NCBI RefSeq assembly: GCF_965638725.1
Contig: NC_134950.1
Span: 26,812,932 to 26,876,931 of the forward strand
From: Aptenodytes patagonicus
Lineage: Eukaryota > Chordata > Aves > Sphenisciformes > Spheniscidae
Reading direction: 5' to 3'
DNA length: 64,000 bases
The notes below the pieces were generated by a model. The model saw only the letters and a list, made by a program, of their open reading frames with translations, did not search any database and had not been told where the DNA came from. The position numbers and the translations under genes were made by a program. How positions within the stretch are numbered: the stretch's first letter is position 1; every line of letters begins with the position of its first letter. Positions 1-9,935 of this stretch are shown piece after piece.

Positions 1-102
1 ATGAAGTTAACAGGCCACATCTGGAGGACAATTTGATCCCACCAATAGTTGTGATATGTGACAAGACATTGTTTCTACACATTCTACACATTGTTTCTAC
101 AG

Positions 103-1317
103 GAGGAGCTGGAAGCCATTGTGCAGCGGGATAGATATGACTTAGTCGCCATCACAGAAACACAGTGGGGTGACTCTCACAATTGGAGTGCTGCAGTGGA
201 TGGCTATAAACTCTTCAGAAGGGACAGACGAGGAAGGAGAGGCGGTGGGGTGGCTCTGTATGTTAGGGAGTGTTTCAATTGTCTAGAGGTCAACGATTGT
301 GATGATGATATGGTCGAGTGTTTATGGGTAAGGATGAGGGGGAAGGCCAACGAGGCAGATATCCTGCTGGGAGTCTGTTATAGACCACCCAACCAGGATG
401 AAGGGGCGGATGAAGCGTTCTACAAGCGGCTGGCAGGAGTCTCTCAATCGCTAGCCCTTGTTCTCGTGGGGGACTTCAACTTCCCGGACATCTGCTGGAA
501 ATACAACACGGCAGAGAGGAAGCAGTCTAGGAGGTTCCTGGAGTGTGTGGAAGACAACTTCCTGACACAGCTGGTAAGTGAGCCTCCCAGGGGAGGTGCC
601 TCGCTCGACCTGCTGTTTACAAACAGAGAAGGACTGGTGGGAGATGTGGTGGTCGGAGGCCGTCTTGGGCTTAGCGACCGTGAAATGGTAGAATTCTCGA
701 TTCTTGGTGAAGTAAGGAGGGGGGCCAGCAAAACCGCAACCATGGACTTCTGGAGGGTGGACTTTGGCCTGTTCAGGACGCTGGTTGAGAGAGTCCCTTG
801 GGAGACGGTCCTGAAGGGCAAAGGGGTCCAGGAAGGCTGGACGATCTTCAAGAAGGAAGTCTTAAAGGCGCAGGAGCAGGCTGTCCCTGTACGCCATAAG
901 AAGAACGGGCGGGGAAGACGACCGGCCTGGCTGAACGGGGAGCTCTTGCTGGGACTCAGGAAAAAAAGGAGAGTTTACCACTTGTGGAAGAAGGGGCAGG
1001 CAACGCAAGAAGAATACAGGGATCTCGTTAGGTCGTGCAGAGAGGAAATGAGAAAGGCAAAAGCCCAGCTAGAACATAATCTGGCCGCTGTCGTTAAAGA
1101 CAACAAAAAAAGCTTTTACAAATATATTAATGACAAGAAGAGAGCCAAGGAGAATCTCCATCCTTTATTGGATGTGGGGGGGAACATTGTCACCGAGGAT
1201 GAGGAAAAGGCTGAGGTACTTAATGCCTTCTTTGCCTCAGTCTTTAACAGGCAGACTGGTTATCCTCGGGGTACTCAGCCCCCTGAGCTGGAAGACAGGG
1301 ATGACGAGCAGGATGAA
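103..1317 (+). pseudogene. CR1 ORF2 fragment: APE endonuclease and connector region
   Basis: This open frame encodes most of the CR1 endonuclease domain followed by the linker to reverse transcriptase. Visible motifs are ITETQWG (about 151-171), RRGGGVALYVRE (about 238-273), GDFNFPDICW (about 470-499) and LGLSDREMVEF (664-696). In active APE-type LINE endonucleases the last motif is SDH, with the histidine in the active site; here it is Ser-Asp-Arg (AGC GAC CGT at 673-681), so the nuclease is probably dead. The N-terminal strand with the first metal-binding residues is absent because of 5' truncation. The ATG at 58 lies in flanking DNA and is not a natural start. The frame is lost at a run of seven C bases (1318-1324) and reaches a stop at 1347. 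Confidence 0.9.
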
Positions 1318-1324
1318 CCCCCCC

Positions 1325-2540
1325 ATAATCCAAGAGGAAGCAGTTAACGACCTGCTACGCCACCTGGACGCTCACAAGTCTATGGGGCCGGATGGGATCC
1401 ACCCGAGAGTGCTGAGGGAGCTGGCAGAGGAGCTCGCCAAGCCACTCTCCATCATTTATCAGCAGTCCTGGTTAACGGGGGAGGTCCCAGATGACTGGCG
1501 GCTTGCCAATGTGACACCCATCTACAGGAAGGGCCGGAAGGAGGATCCGGGGAACTACAGGCCTGTCAGCCTGACCTCGGTGCCGAGGAAGATTATGGAG
1601 CAGTTCATCTTGAGGGCGCTCACAAGGCATGAGCGGGACAACCAGGGCATCAGGCCCAGCCAGCACGGGTTCATGAGAGGCAGGTCCTGCTTGACCAACC
1701 TGATCTCCTTCTATGACCAGGTGACCTGCCTAGTGGATGAGGGAAAGGCTGTGGATGTGGTCTACCTGGACTTCAGCAAGGCCTTTGACACCATCTCCCA
1801 CAGCATTCTCCTCGAGAAGCTGGCAGCTCACGGCTTAGACAGGTGTACTCTGCGCTGGGTCAAAAACTGGCTGGATGGCCGGGCCCAGAGAGTTGTGGTG
1901 AATGGAGTTACATCCAGTTGGCGGCCGGTCACGAGCGGTGTTCCCCAGGGTTCAGTTTTGGGGCTGGTCTTGTTCAATATCTTTATCAATGATCTGGAGG
2001 AGGGGATCGAGTGCACCCTCAGTAAGTTTGCTGACGACACCAAGTTGGGCAGGAGTGTTGATCTGCTCGAGGGTAGGAAGGCTCTGCAGAGGGACCTGGA
2101 CAGGCTGGATCGATGGGCCGAGGCCAACTGCATGAGGTTCAACAAGGCCAAGTGCTGGGTCCTGCACTTTGGCCACAACAACCCCATGCAGCGCTACAGG
2201 CTTGGGGAAGAGTGGCTGGAAAGCTGCCTGGTGGAAAAGGCCCTGGGGGTGTTGGTCGACAGCCGGCTGAGCATGAGCCGGCAGTGTGCCCAGGCAGCCA
2301 AGAAGGCCAATGGCATCCTGGCCTGTATCAGAAAGAGTGTGGCCAGCAGGAGGAGGGAAGTGATCGTGCCCCTGTACTCGGCACTGGTGAGGCCGCACCT
2401 CGAATACTGTGTTCAGTTTTGGGCCCCTCACTACAAGAAAGACACTGAGGTGCGGGAGTGTGTCCAGAGAAGGGCAACGAGGCTGGTGAGGGGTCTGGAG
2501 AACAAGTCTTATGAGGAGCGGCTGAGGGAACTGGGGGTCG
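1325..2540 (+). pseudogene. CR1 ORF2 fragment: reverse transcriptase domain
   Basis: The frame that continues after the C-run break encodes the reverse transcriptase palm and fingers. Visible motifs, in order, are [46 protein letters not shown] (motif A, about 1760-1789), [19 protein letters not shown] (motif B, about 1939-1993) and the catalytic FADD (2027-2038, motif C). The thumb-like segment with [14 protein letters not shown] is at about 2389-2430. The catalytic aspartates are intact. Motif B has Leu where CR1 normally has Pro (GLVLF for GPVLF). The frame is lost again between about 2535 and 2550, and translation then continues out of frame to a stop at 2611. Confidence 0.93.
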
Positions 2541-2547
2541 TTTGGCC

Positions 2548-2831
2548 TGGAGAAAAGGAGGCTGAGGGGAGACCTCATCGCTCTCTGCAACTACCTGAAA
2601 GGAGGTTGTAGCGAGGTGGGTGTCGGTCTCTTCTCCCAAGTAACTAGCGATAGGACGAGAGGAAATGGCCTCAAGTTGTGGCAGGGGAGGTTTAGATTGG
2701 ACGTGAGGAAAAATTTCTTTACTGAAAGAGTGGTTAAACGTTGGACCAGGCTGCCCAGGGAAGTGGTTGAGTCCCCATCCCTGGAGGTATTTAAAAGACG
2801 TGTAGATGAGGCGCTTAGGGACATGGTTTAG
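2548..2831 (+). pseudogene. CR1 ORF2 C-terminal fragment
   Basis: The third frame carries the conserved C-terminal end of CR1 ORF2: a basic segment, then [10 protein letters not shown], a stretch with [10 protein letters not shown], and [17 protein letters not shown] just before a TAG at 2829-2831. It is separated from the RT part by a one-base-type frame change. The 3' UTR of the element follows (2832-2919) and contains a segment typical of CR1 (around GATGATCTTAGAGGTC, 2865-2880) before the octamer tail. Confidence 0.85.
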
Positions 2832-5800
2832 TGGGCATGGTGGTGTTGGGTTGACGGTTGGACTCGATGATCTTAGAGGTCTCTTCCATCCTTAATGATT
2901 CTATGATTCTATGATTCTACACCAAACCAGGGCCAGGCAGCTGAGTTTCTCCTAGTGGTGAGTGCTAATCTGGTAAAGGTGGAGCAGCATCTTCAGTAGG
3001 GGACTATGCTACATGCAGCTGCCACTGAGAAACCACTGGTGCAGTCTGGAGGTGAAATTAGAGTTGTGAGGCCAATACTAGAGTGTTGCCAAGTACATTC
3101 AAGAGGTGGAACAATCCCATGAAGTAGCTCATTCCCCACACGTTGTGGGGAATCTGCCCTTTTACTTCCATGGCTTTTTTATTGCACTTTTCTAAAATTC
3201 AGGAACTTTTCCCCTCACTGTGAAAAGTCCTTTCCAGTGTTCTTTAGAAATGGAAACTAAAATAATTGAAAACCAGCTGATTGCAAGCCAGGTATGTCCT
3301 CCAGAGAAAGTTACATGCCTGATACCTCCAGAACTTGACTGCTTCCTGGCTGGGGAAGAAGTAATGTCATCTCATCTTGTCTCATCTTATCTCTCCTCTC
3401 ATCATTGGTAAAATGTTGTTAACACAGGCTGTCCTCACCTCCACATCCTTGCTTTCTCCCAGTTCTACAGACTTTGAGCCTGAAGTCGATCAAACATACG
3501 GGTTCCCTTTTCTGTTGAATTTGAACAAGGACTGCACATGAGTTTGTGTATTTGCTCCACAGCCTCCAGCGTGAATGGAGCAGCTGATACTCACTTCAGG
3601 TAGAGCTGCAAGCATTTTGGAGTCAGCCAGTGCTAGGGCACCCATGGGAAAACTTCCGATTTTTCAGAAAGCTGGAGAAAGACCTCCCCTGCCTGTAGGC
3701 TAGGTAAAAACCCGTGTTGAACACTGTTATGTTAGTGATGGTTAAGGGATGCTTTGGAAAGCCAAAGCGGTGGAGCTCTTAGGTCTGTCCTAGTTGTTTT
3801 GAGCTGAAAAGGCTTGGCTCCTTAATATAGTCACGTTACTGCAAGCAATATGAGACTAAGACACTGGGAGCTTGAAGTCTAAGGACTTCCAAAGAGAGCA
3901 TTTCCCTGGGATGTCGGCAGTAAAAAAAAAAACTCCTGGGAGTGACACTCTGCAAATGATATAACACCTTCAAATAAGGGATAGTGCTTGAATCTACATG
4001 AACTCAAGAAGGCTGTTCTGAGGATAGGACATCTCTCTTTCTCTGTCTCTCTGTTGCCCCCCCTTCCTCACCTTCTCACTTTTTCTTTATTTTTTATTCA
4101 GCTAAAAGGCTAACACATAACCTATATGCAACATATAGGGACAATTTTAATTGTGTGTTTAATCAGAAAACAATCCAAAGGTGCTGTTGAAGGCCTCCTG
4201 CAATGTGATAGCAGAGATCAAGGGACTTCATCCATTGTGCAGTGAGAATCCAGGGTAACCAAGGCAGTAGATATGGTCTGTCTTTTAGTGTGAAGTGTGA
4301 GAAGTATCCAGGCAGGTGTGTTGTACAGGTTTTGCTTAACCAGAAATGTGCAGGTATAGGGGGCATGAGGTGTTCATCCCCTGTGGAACATGTGAACTTT
4401 CACTGCTGTTTTCCCTTTATATATTTTGGACAGGTTTTTAAATCTCAATTATGCTTGACTAGCTTATTTTAAGGGTGATTTCTGAGATATATCAGTGTGA
4501 GAGGAGAAGGAGGCATTTCATAAGAGCAGATATTTGAAGATGTTCAGGTAAGCTGTCATACAGACTTTTTCCATGTGGTCCTCTAATGAAAGAAGATTTT
4601 GTTCTCTAAGGGTGCTGCTCATTTTAGCTTCATCTTTTCCTTAAGCTGCAAGTGAGGGAGAGCGCGGGAGGCAATTCAGCGCCGAAGCCTACTTTAGCTG
4701 CTCTGCTGTCCCTTCTGAAGGAGCCCATTTCCCTCCACTGACTCACGGAGCCAAAGTTGCCCTTGTGAATACCCTGCTAATAAGGCAAAGAGCTTCTGGA
4801 GGCAGCGTTATACTGCCCAGCAGCTGTGATGTAATTGCCGGCAGCATAGTCTTGGGTCAGAAGTCAAACAGGAGTGGGCTGGTAACTAGGAGATCAAAAT
4901 ATTTTCTCTGCCTTTTGCAATGGGATGTGTCTCTATTGTTCCTCCTCAGGGTTCTCTTTGTTCACTATGATACGTTTTATCATCTCAGTTCATGTTTGTG
5001 GTACGTTGGGTCTTACTTTACAATGCGACAGAATTGTTTAAAATCCGTCAGACCACGGCTGCAGAGAGCGTGCGGTGTGACGGGAGGGAGAGTGTGGCTG
5101 TGCGGCCGGCTCACTCACTCTGCTCCGTTGGCCAAATTGCGAGCTACATATAACTGACATTTGTAGACCATCAACAATCAGATCTAGTTTATGAGTCACG
5201 CTAGAATTACGTTCCTTGAGCTTGTGACTTTGAATTAGCTATTTTTCTTTTAGCTTCTAAATCTGCCAGCCTGGCTGTTGATTAAACTTCCGGCAACAGA
5301 GGATTTGTGAAAACCAGGGCTATAGCTACTCCCACAGGCTCAAGAAATCAAAGCTTTTTCCTACCAGTTCCTCTAAGTTCATGCTTCACAGGAACAATGC
5401 ATGTCAGGTACACAGCTTTGGAGCAGCTCACATGAGAAATGTGCTTGAGCATCTGACGGTCATTCCCTTTTCTAGCCACCCATATCTTTGAATCAGTAGC
5501 ACACTCAGTGTCCTTGGCTTCATGAGAACAAGTCCTCCCTTATTAATGTAAAACTTTAGTAGCTTTCAGTGTAGAAAATGCTCAGAAAGCATTAAATAAT
5601 GTGTTAATTACCATGAAGAAGGAAAAATGTGTGTGACAGACACTTTGCAGTCCACTGCTTCTGAAAAGGACAGTGTTGTCCCACACATTATCACAGAGGT
5701 ATACATTTTACAGATGTATGATTTGCACTGGAGCACAATGCAGTGAAAGTATTAAAGGTTCTGCTAGCCATCAAAATTGTTGATTTTAGTTATTAATGAT

Positions 5801-7324
5801 GGCTTTTTTATTATTCCCAGCTCCTGTGTTTACTGTCTGCTTTCAAAATGAATAAATTTTATTAAAACAATAGAGAGAAAGCAAAAGACAAACAAGTGGT
5901 AGTTGTAGGAGCTCACCCAGCAGCTTGAGCATGGACATAAGTGTGTGTCCCAGCTAGAGGGCTCGAGAAGACCCTGCTGTAGCTGTGCCACCCCTTTCTG
6001 GCTCCTACAGGAATGCAAGAGCCTCCAGTGCCAAGGAACTGGCTTTGCAGAGTAAGATTGAGGCTGACAGCATTGTAACTGCTGGTATATTATTGAGTAC
6101 GTTCCCTGAAAAATGTGCTGGCTGTGATCTCCCTTTTTTCAGGAGTCTGGATGGATGGAGCAGGACGTGTCCGTGGTGATGCATAGTGATAGCAGGCAGC
6201 GGCTTGCAGAAACAGGGCAGAAAACTCTGCAAGCCATACTGCCATATGTCAGAGGCTGTGAAGAAACAGCAGTTGGTGCTTGGTCAGTGTGGATGACAAC
6301 AGAAGTAATTCCTCCCCAGAAGTGTCCCAACAGCTACTGGGAAAAGGCCCCTGTTGCCATCTACGCTGAACATGGCACATGTGCTGGTTTCTCCAGTTTT
6401 GTAGCCAAGTTGCTTGTGCATTTATGCACCTCCTGTACTACAGCAGGGTAGTTTTATTCAGCGTTGCATATGTAATGATTACATCTTAAACCTTGTCTTA
6501 CTTATTGTCCATCTGAAAAGGCACTGGTAAAAAATAGCCTTTAGACTGTTAAGGATTTCTCCATTTCATTTGACTGCCAGCCTAGCTTTCAGACAGCGCA
6601 GTTTAAGGTTAGCATTAGTGCAGAGAGACTCATCTCCCCCTCCCTCTGTTGTCAGTGGGGAGAGAGGCATCACCATGATTCATGCAACCTGTGTTAGACG
6701 AATCACCCCGGAGCTGCCTGGTTAACCCTGTCTGCTTCCCTCTGCTTCCCTACTCTGCCCTGGAAACCAAGGCAAGTAGTTTAAATGAGGTGAAGTGAAT
6801 CCTACCTGCAGGGCCCAGTGCTCAGTTGTTCTGTCATGAACACAATACAACAGAGATGAAGAATTAGATCTTCAAAAAGAAAATAAACAACATATCTTCA
6901 CTTATATGTTCATTTTCACATCTTCCACTTTGGAAAAGTGGAAACTACATGCTGAAAGACATGGGAGTAAAGCTGTGTAAATAAAAGAGGTGCTGTTGTT
7001 CAATTAAATAGACATTAATTGCACCTGACTGTGTAGAGCATTTTGCTCAAAGGCATTTTGTACGGCTCCAATCTGCTTACAGCCTGACACTGGAGAGAGC
7101 ATGTGTTTTGCTGATAAACATGAGCCCCAGAGCCAGAAAATCCAAACAGGGTGGTGAATCACCGAGCAGTCGCGTGAAGCATCACTTTACTAGGTGCTGG
7201 TGCGGCAAGCGGGCAGCCGAGCACTGAACCAGGGGCACCGGATGGACGATACTGTAAACGGGGAAAGACGAGAGCCGTTGGCTCCCTCCAAGAAGACCAT
7301 ATTTAGCTGTGATTTTGTTATTGC

Positions 7325-7450
7325 TAGTCATCTGTGTAATAAAGAGAGAGCTGGGGAGGGATGAGATGCCCAGATGCCATACTCCAGCTGTGGCCTGATC
7401 TTCTTTTGGAAGAAGGGCGTAGCTGGTTTAGCCACCATCATGTTCCGTGC
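7325..7450 (-). repeat. Possible degraded LINE reverse-transcriptase relic
   Basis: On the - strand this stretch encodes FFQKKIRPQLEYGIWASH followed by a serine/leucine-rich segment. The pattern K-x-R-P-x-L-E-Y-x-x-x-x-W is the hallmark of the segment just after the palm of many vertebrate LINE reverse transcriptases; the nearby CR1 copy has [14 protein letters not shown] at the same point. The frame extends upstream to 7654 but shows no further clear motif, and it stops immediately after this segment. It may be an old insertion of CR1, L2 or a related clade. The call rests on one motif and could be coincidence. Confidence 0.35.
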
Positions 7451-9052
7451 GATTTTACACGTCACCTTTCTCCTGGTGCAGATGTGAATAACAGCCCTGG
7501 CGTGACTGCGACTGACAATGGCCTGGCTGAGCTCAGCTCTGCCTCGGCCAAACCTCAACCATGTGCCACCACCTTTCCTCAAGGAGTGCACCAAGTGACT
7601 ACCGGGGCCCTGAGGGCACCCACAGACCTGCCCACCCCCCCAGAGCTCTCCCACCCTGCCCAGGACCCCATGTCAGCCCCTGCCCCAGCGATGGGATTCC
7701 TCCACCCAGAAAGTGAGCCCAAAACACCCTTTAATGATGTGAAACCAGGGGGAGTTTTGCAAGCCAAAGTGGGTTGGAGAGCTCAGCAGCGCTCCCTTCC
7801 CATCCCAGGCAGGCTTGTCATGTAGATAAATGCAATCAGGACCTGAAGGTCAAGCTCTGACCATCACATGGAATATTTTTGAAGTAAATTTGCTTTCATT
7901 GGTGGGATTTTGAGGGCTTCCTCTGTGTTTTTGTGTGAGCTGAAACAGTATAACCCAGCCTCGAGAGTATTGGCAGTTATTGTTGGTTGCACTTGGTGTA
8001 AGAATCTTGGGCACCACGATGAAGAAGAAATTGCGTTCAGAGCAAAAGACCTTTTTCTGGATCTCCCTTCAACAGTTCTGAAGATCGGAGACCCAGATTA
8101 TCCTGCTGAAGTTTCTAACCTAGGGTTTGCTGATGCAGAAGTTGCCCATCGTTAAATTACCACTATGACTTAGTGCTATAAAATCAAGTTATTGAAACCT
8201 GTGAATCCTGCAGCTGCAAAGGAGACCACGGCTCCCGAACCTGATTGCACTGAGGACTGTGACATAATACAAAGGTCCCAACTGCAAAAAATGGTCTGTG
8301 CTGGTGCCATTTGTCTGAAGGATTTTTTAGCTCAGTATTCGAAGAACATTTATGGCTAGCTCACATCCTACTATTATTAGTATATTATGTTGGGGTTTTT
8401 TTTGCATTGATTCCATTTGAAAAGCATATTTATTTATGTCATACACGACTTAATCCTATTCCCTGGACAATTATTGTCAGAATTCGTTAAAGTCATTTAG
8501 TGCAAAGGTGGGAAATAGGCAGTCCTTTTTCTAAGTAGCTCTTACTGAAATAATCTGGCTTTGCCATTTGCTCTTTATCATTGTTCTTTTTTTTCCACAG
8601 CTGATAGTTGTTTTAATTGTTTTTCTTTTCAGTTAACTAGACTAAAAAGTAACTTGTATTTTATTATGAACTGAACTGCATTATTTCCTGTGGCTGCTCA
8701 TTTCTCACTCTCTGCTGAGTATTTGACTGTGCCGGCTTAATGTGTTAATGGGGAAAATACCTTTTGGACACCCATTACAGTCACCAAGGCTCTGCAGTGC
8801 ATGGATATGGAGTGCACCTTCCTTTTGGTACATCGGAATCCAGATTATCTGCCAGTAATATACTAATGAGGGGTGCTCTAATGAGGTAGCTGATTAAAGG
8901 CAATCCTATTCCCTGAGAGCTTTAATGACAGCTTTTACTGCTATCTTGTGCACAGAGTACAGATCACTGCTTCTCCCCTATCCTTGTGCTCCATCACCAA
9001 AGGATCATGTTCCGCTTTTAGTGCTCCGTTAAAAAATTGTAGAAATGCTGCT

Positions 9053-9218
9053 GTGGTGTGGGAGAAAAGAAGGTGTTGGAATAAATAAATTCAGTATCCT
9101 CTGAAAGCAATTGCTGGGAGCAGTATACCAAATCTGCTCCTCTGAGGGGAGCAGTGGTCTTTTTTGAGACGGGGGGCACTTTCAGGTGCTCCTGACTCTG
9201 TTTCCCTTAAAATAAATC
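9053..9218. repeat. Diverged direct repeat, copy A
   Basis: Three short matches occur in the same order here and at 10318-10502, at similar offsets (about 1264-1284 bases): a GTGGTGTGG..GAAGGTG segment, TCCTCTGAGGGGA (9138-9150) and TTAAAATAAATC (9207-9218). This suggests an old local tandem duplication or two old copies of one element in the same orientation. Solo LTR 1 inserted between the two copies. I do not recognise the sequence as a named repeat. Confidence 0.4.
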
Positions 9219-9390
9219 AAAGTTTCATTATTCCTTAATTTCTAAGTGTCTTTCTCTGCCCTGTCCCCCATTTAAGACCCACAGGAGTTCTCCTCAGGCA
9301 CATAATCTTTCATTTCCCTACCTCATACCTCCCAATTTCAGTGTTTTATCCCTGTTACCTTTCTCACTCAGCATGAAACTTCTTACCCGG

Positions 9391-9930
9391 TGTCCCGGTT
9401 TCAGCTGGGATAGAGTTAATTTTCTTCCTAGTAGCTGGTACAGTGCTGTGTTTTGGATTTAGTATGAGAACAATGTTGATAACACACCCATGTTTTAGTT
9501 GTTGCTAAGCAGTGCTTACACTAGTCAAGGACTTTTCAGCCTCTCATGCCCTGCCAGCGAGAAGCTGGGAGGGGGCACAGCCAGGACAGCTGACCCAAAT
9601 TGGCCCAAGGGCTATTCCATACCATATGACGTCATGCTCAGTACATAAACTGGGGGGAGTTGGCCAGGGGGTGGTGACCGCTGCTCGGGAACTGGCTGGG
9701 CATCGGTCGGCGGGTGGTGAGCAATTGCATTGTGCGTCACTTATTTTGTATATTCTTTTATCATTATTATTATTTTCCCTCCCTTTTCTGTCCTATTAAA
9801 CTGTCTTTATCTCAACCCATGAATTTTACTTCTTTTTTCTCTGTGATTCTCTCCCCCATCCCACTGGGGTGGGGGGGAGTGAGCGAATGGCTGTGTGGAG
9901 TTTAGCTACCTGCCGGGTTAAACCACAACA
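9391..9930 (+). mobile_element. Solo LTR 1, endogenous-retrovirus type (ERVL-like), + orientation
   Basis: This 540-bp element starts with TGTCCCGG and ends with CCACAACA (TG...CA ends). It is flanked by a perfect 5-bp target duplication, CCCGG, at 9386-9390 and 9931-9935. It has the same architecture as the LTRs at 35930-36484 and 53736-54295, read in the opposite direction: a TACATAAA TATA-like box (9642-9649), an AT-rich stretch, the poly-A signal ATTAAA (9795-9800), and a C/G-run region near the 3' end. No gag, pol or env remains, so it is a solo LTR left by recombination between two LTRs. It differs from the other two copies at many positions and is probably an older insertion or another subfamily. 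A perfect TGACGTCA lies at 9627-9634, upstream of its TATA-like box. The 5-bp duplication fits ERVL; the family name is inferred. Confidence 0.93.
9627..9634. promoter_or_regulatory. CRE palindrome TGACGTCA inside solo LTR 1
   Basis: The full palindromic cAMP-response element occurs once, about 15 bases upstream of the LTR's TATA-like box. At the same position the other two LTR copies have TGACATCA (in LTR orientation), one base away and lacking the CpG. The site is about 4 kb upstream of the GEM promoter. Whether it acts on GEM is inference. Confidence 0.5.
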
Positions 9931-9935
9931 CCCGG

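Larger units (their letters stand above)
102..2919 (+). mobile_element. CR1 non-LTR retrotransposon (LINE), 5'-truncated and inactive
   Basis: This is the 3' two-thirds of a chicken-repeat-1 LINE. Reading along the + strand it encodes an APE-type endonuclease, a connector, a reverse transcriptase and a C-terminal segment. It ends in about three copies of the ATTCTATG octamer (2897-2919), the CR1 3' signature; there is no poly-A tail, as expected for CR1. The start of the endonuclease is missing: similarity begins at about base 102, just after a 13-bp sequence present twice (67-79 and 89-101). The reading frame breaks twice (about 1318-1324 and about 2535-2550), and the endonuclease has lost a catalytic histidine. 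The copy therefore cannot move by itself. It lies in the intergenic DNA upstream of GEM. Family assignment is very confident; the exact 5' end is less so. Confidence 0.95.
2920..9385. other. Intergenic DNA upstream of GEM; no gene supported
   Basis: No exon with good splice sites and a recognisable product was found on either strand. The open frames here are short (130-154 residues at most), start and stop at random, and resemble no family I know. A possible LINE relic lies at about 7330-7450 (listed separately). The CT-rich stretch 3366-3408 is low-complexity, with repeated CTCATCTT. Several blocks (for example 6990-7030 and 8860-8910) are rich in TAAT-type homeodomain half-sites and could be noncoding regulatory elements, but nothing in this single sequence proves conservation. 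Mammalian gene order predicts RAD54B upstream of GEM; none of it was seen here. Confidence 0.6.

Noticed and set aside
444-851. 135-residue open frame on the - strand
   Set aside because: It is antisense to the CR1 endonuclease region and has no family resemblance.
1952-2590. 212-residue open frame on the - strand
   Set aside because: It is the antisense of the CR1 reverse transcriptase; the + strand carries the recognisable motifs.
7910-8155. 81-residue open frame with an acidic C-terminal half
   Set aside because: No recognised domain, no splice partners and no promoter; it looks like chance, although the composition is protein-like.
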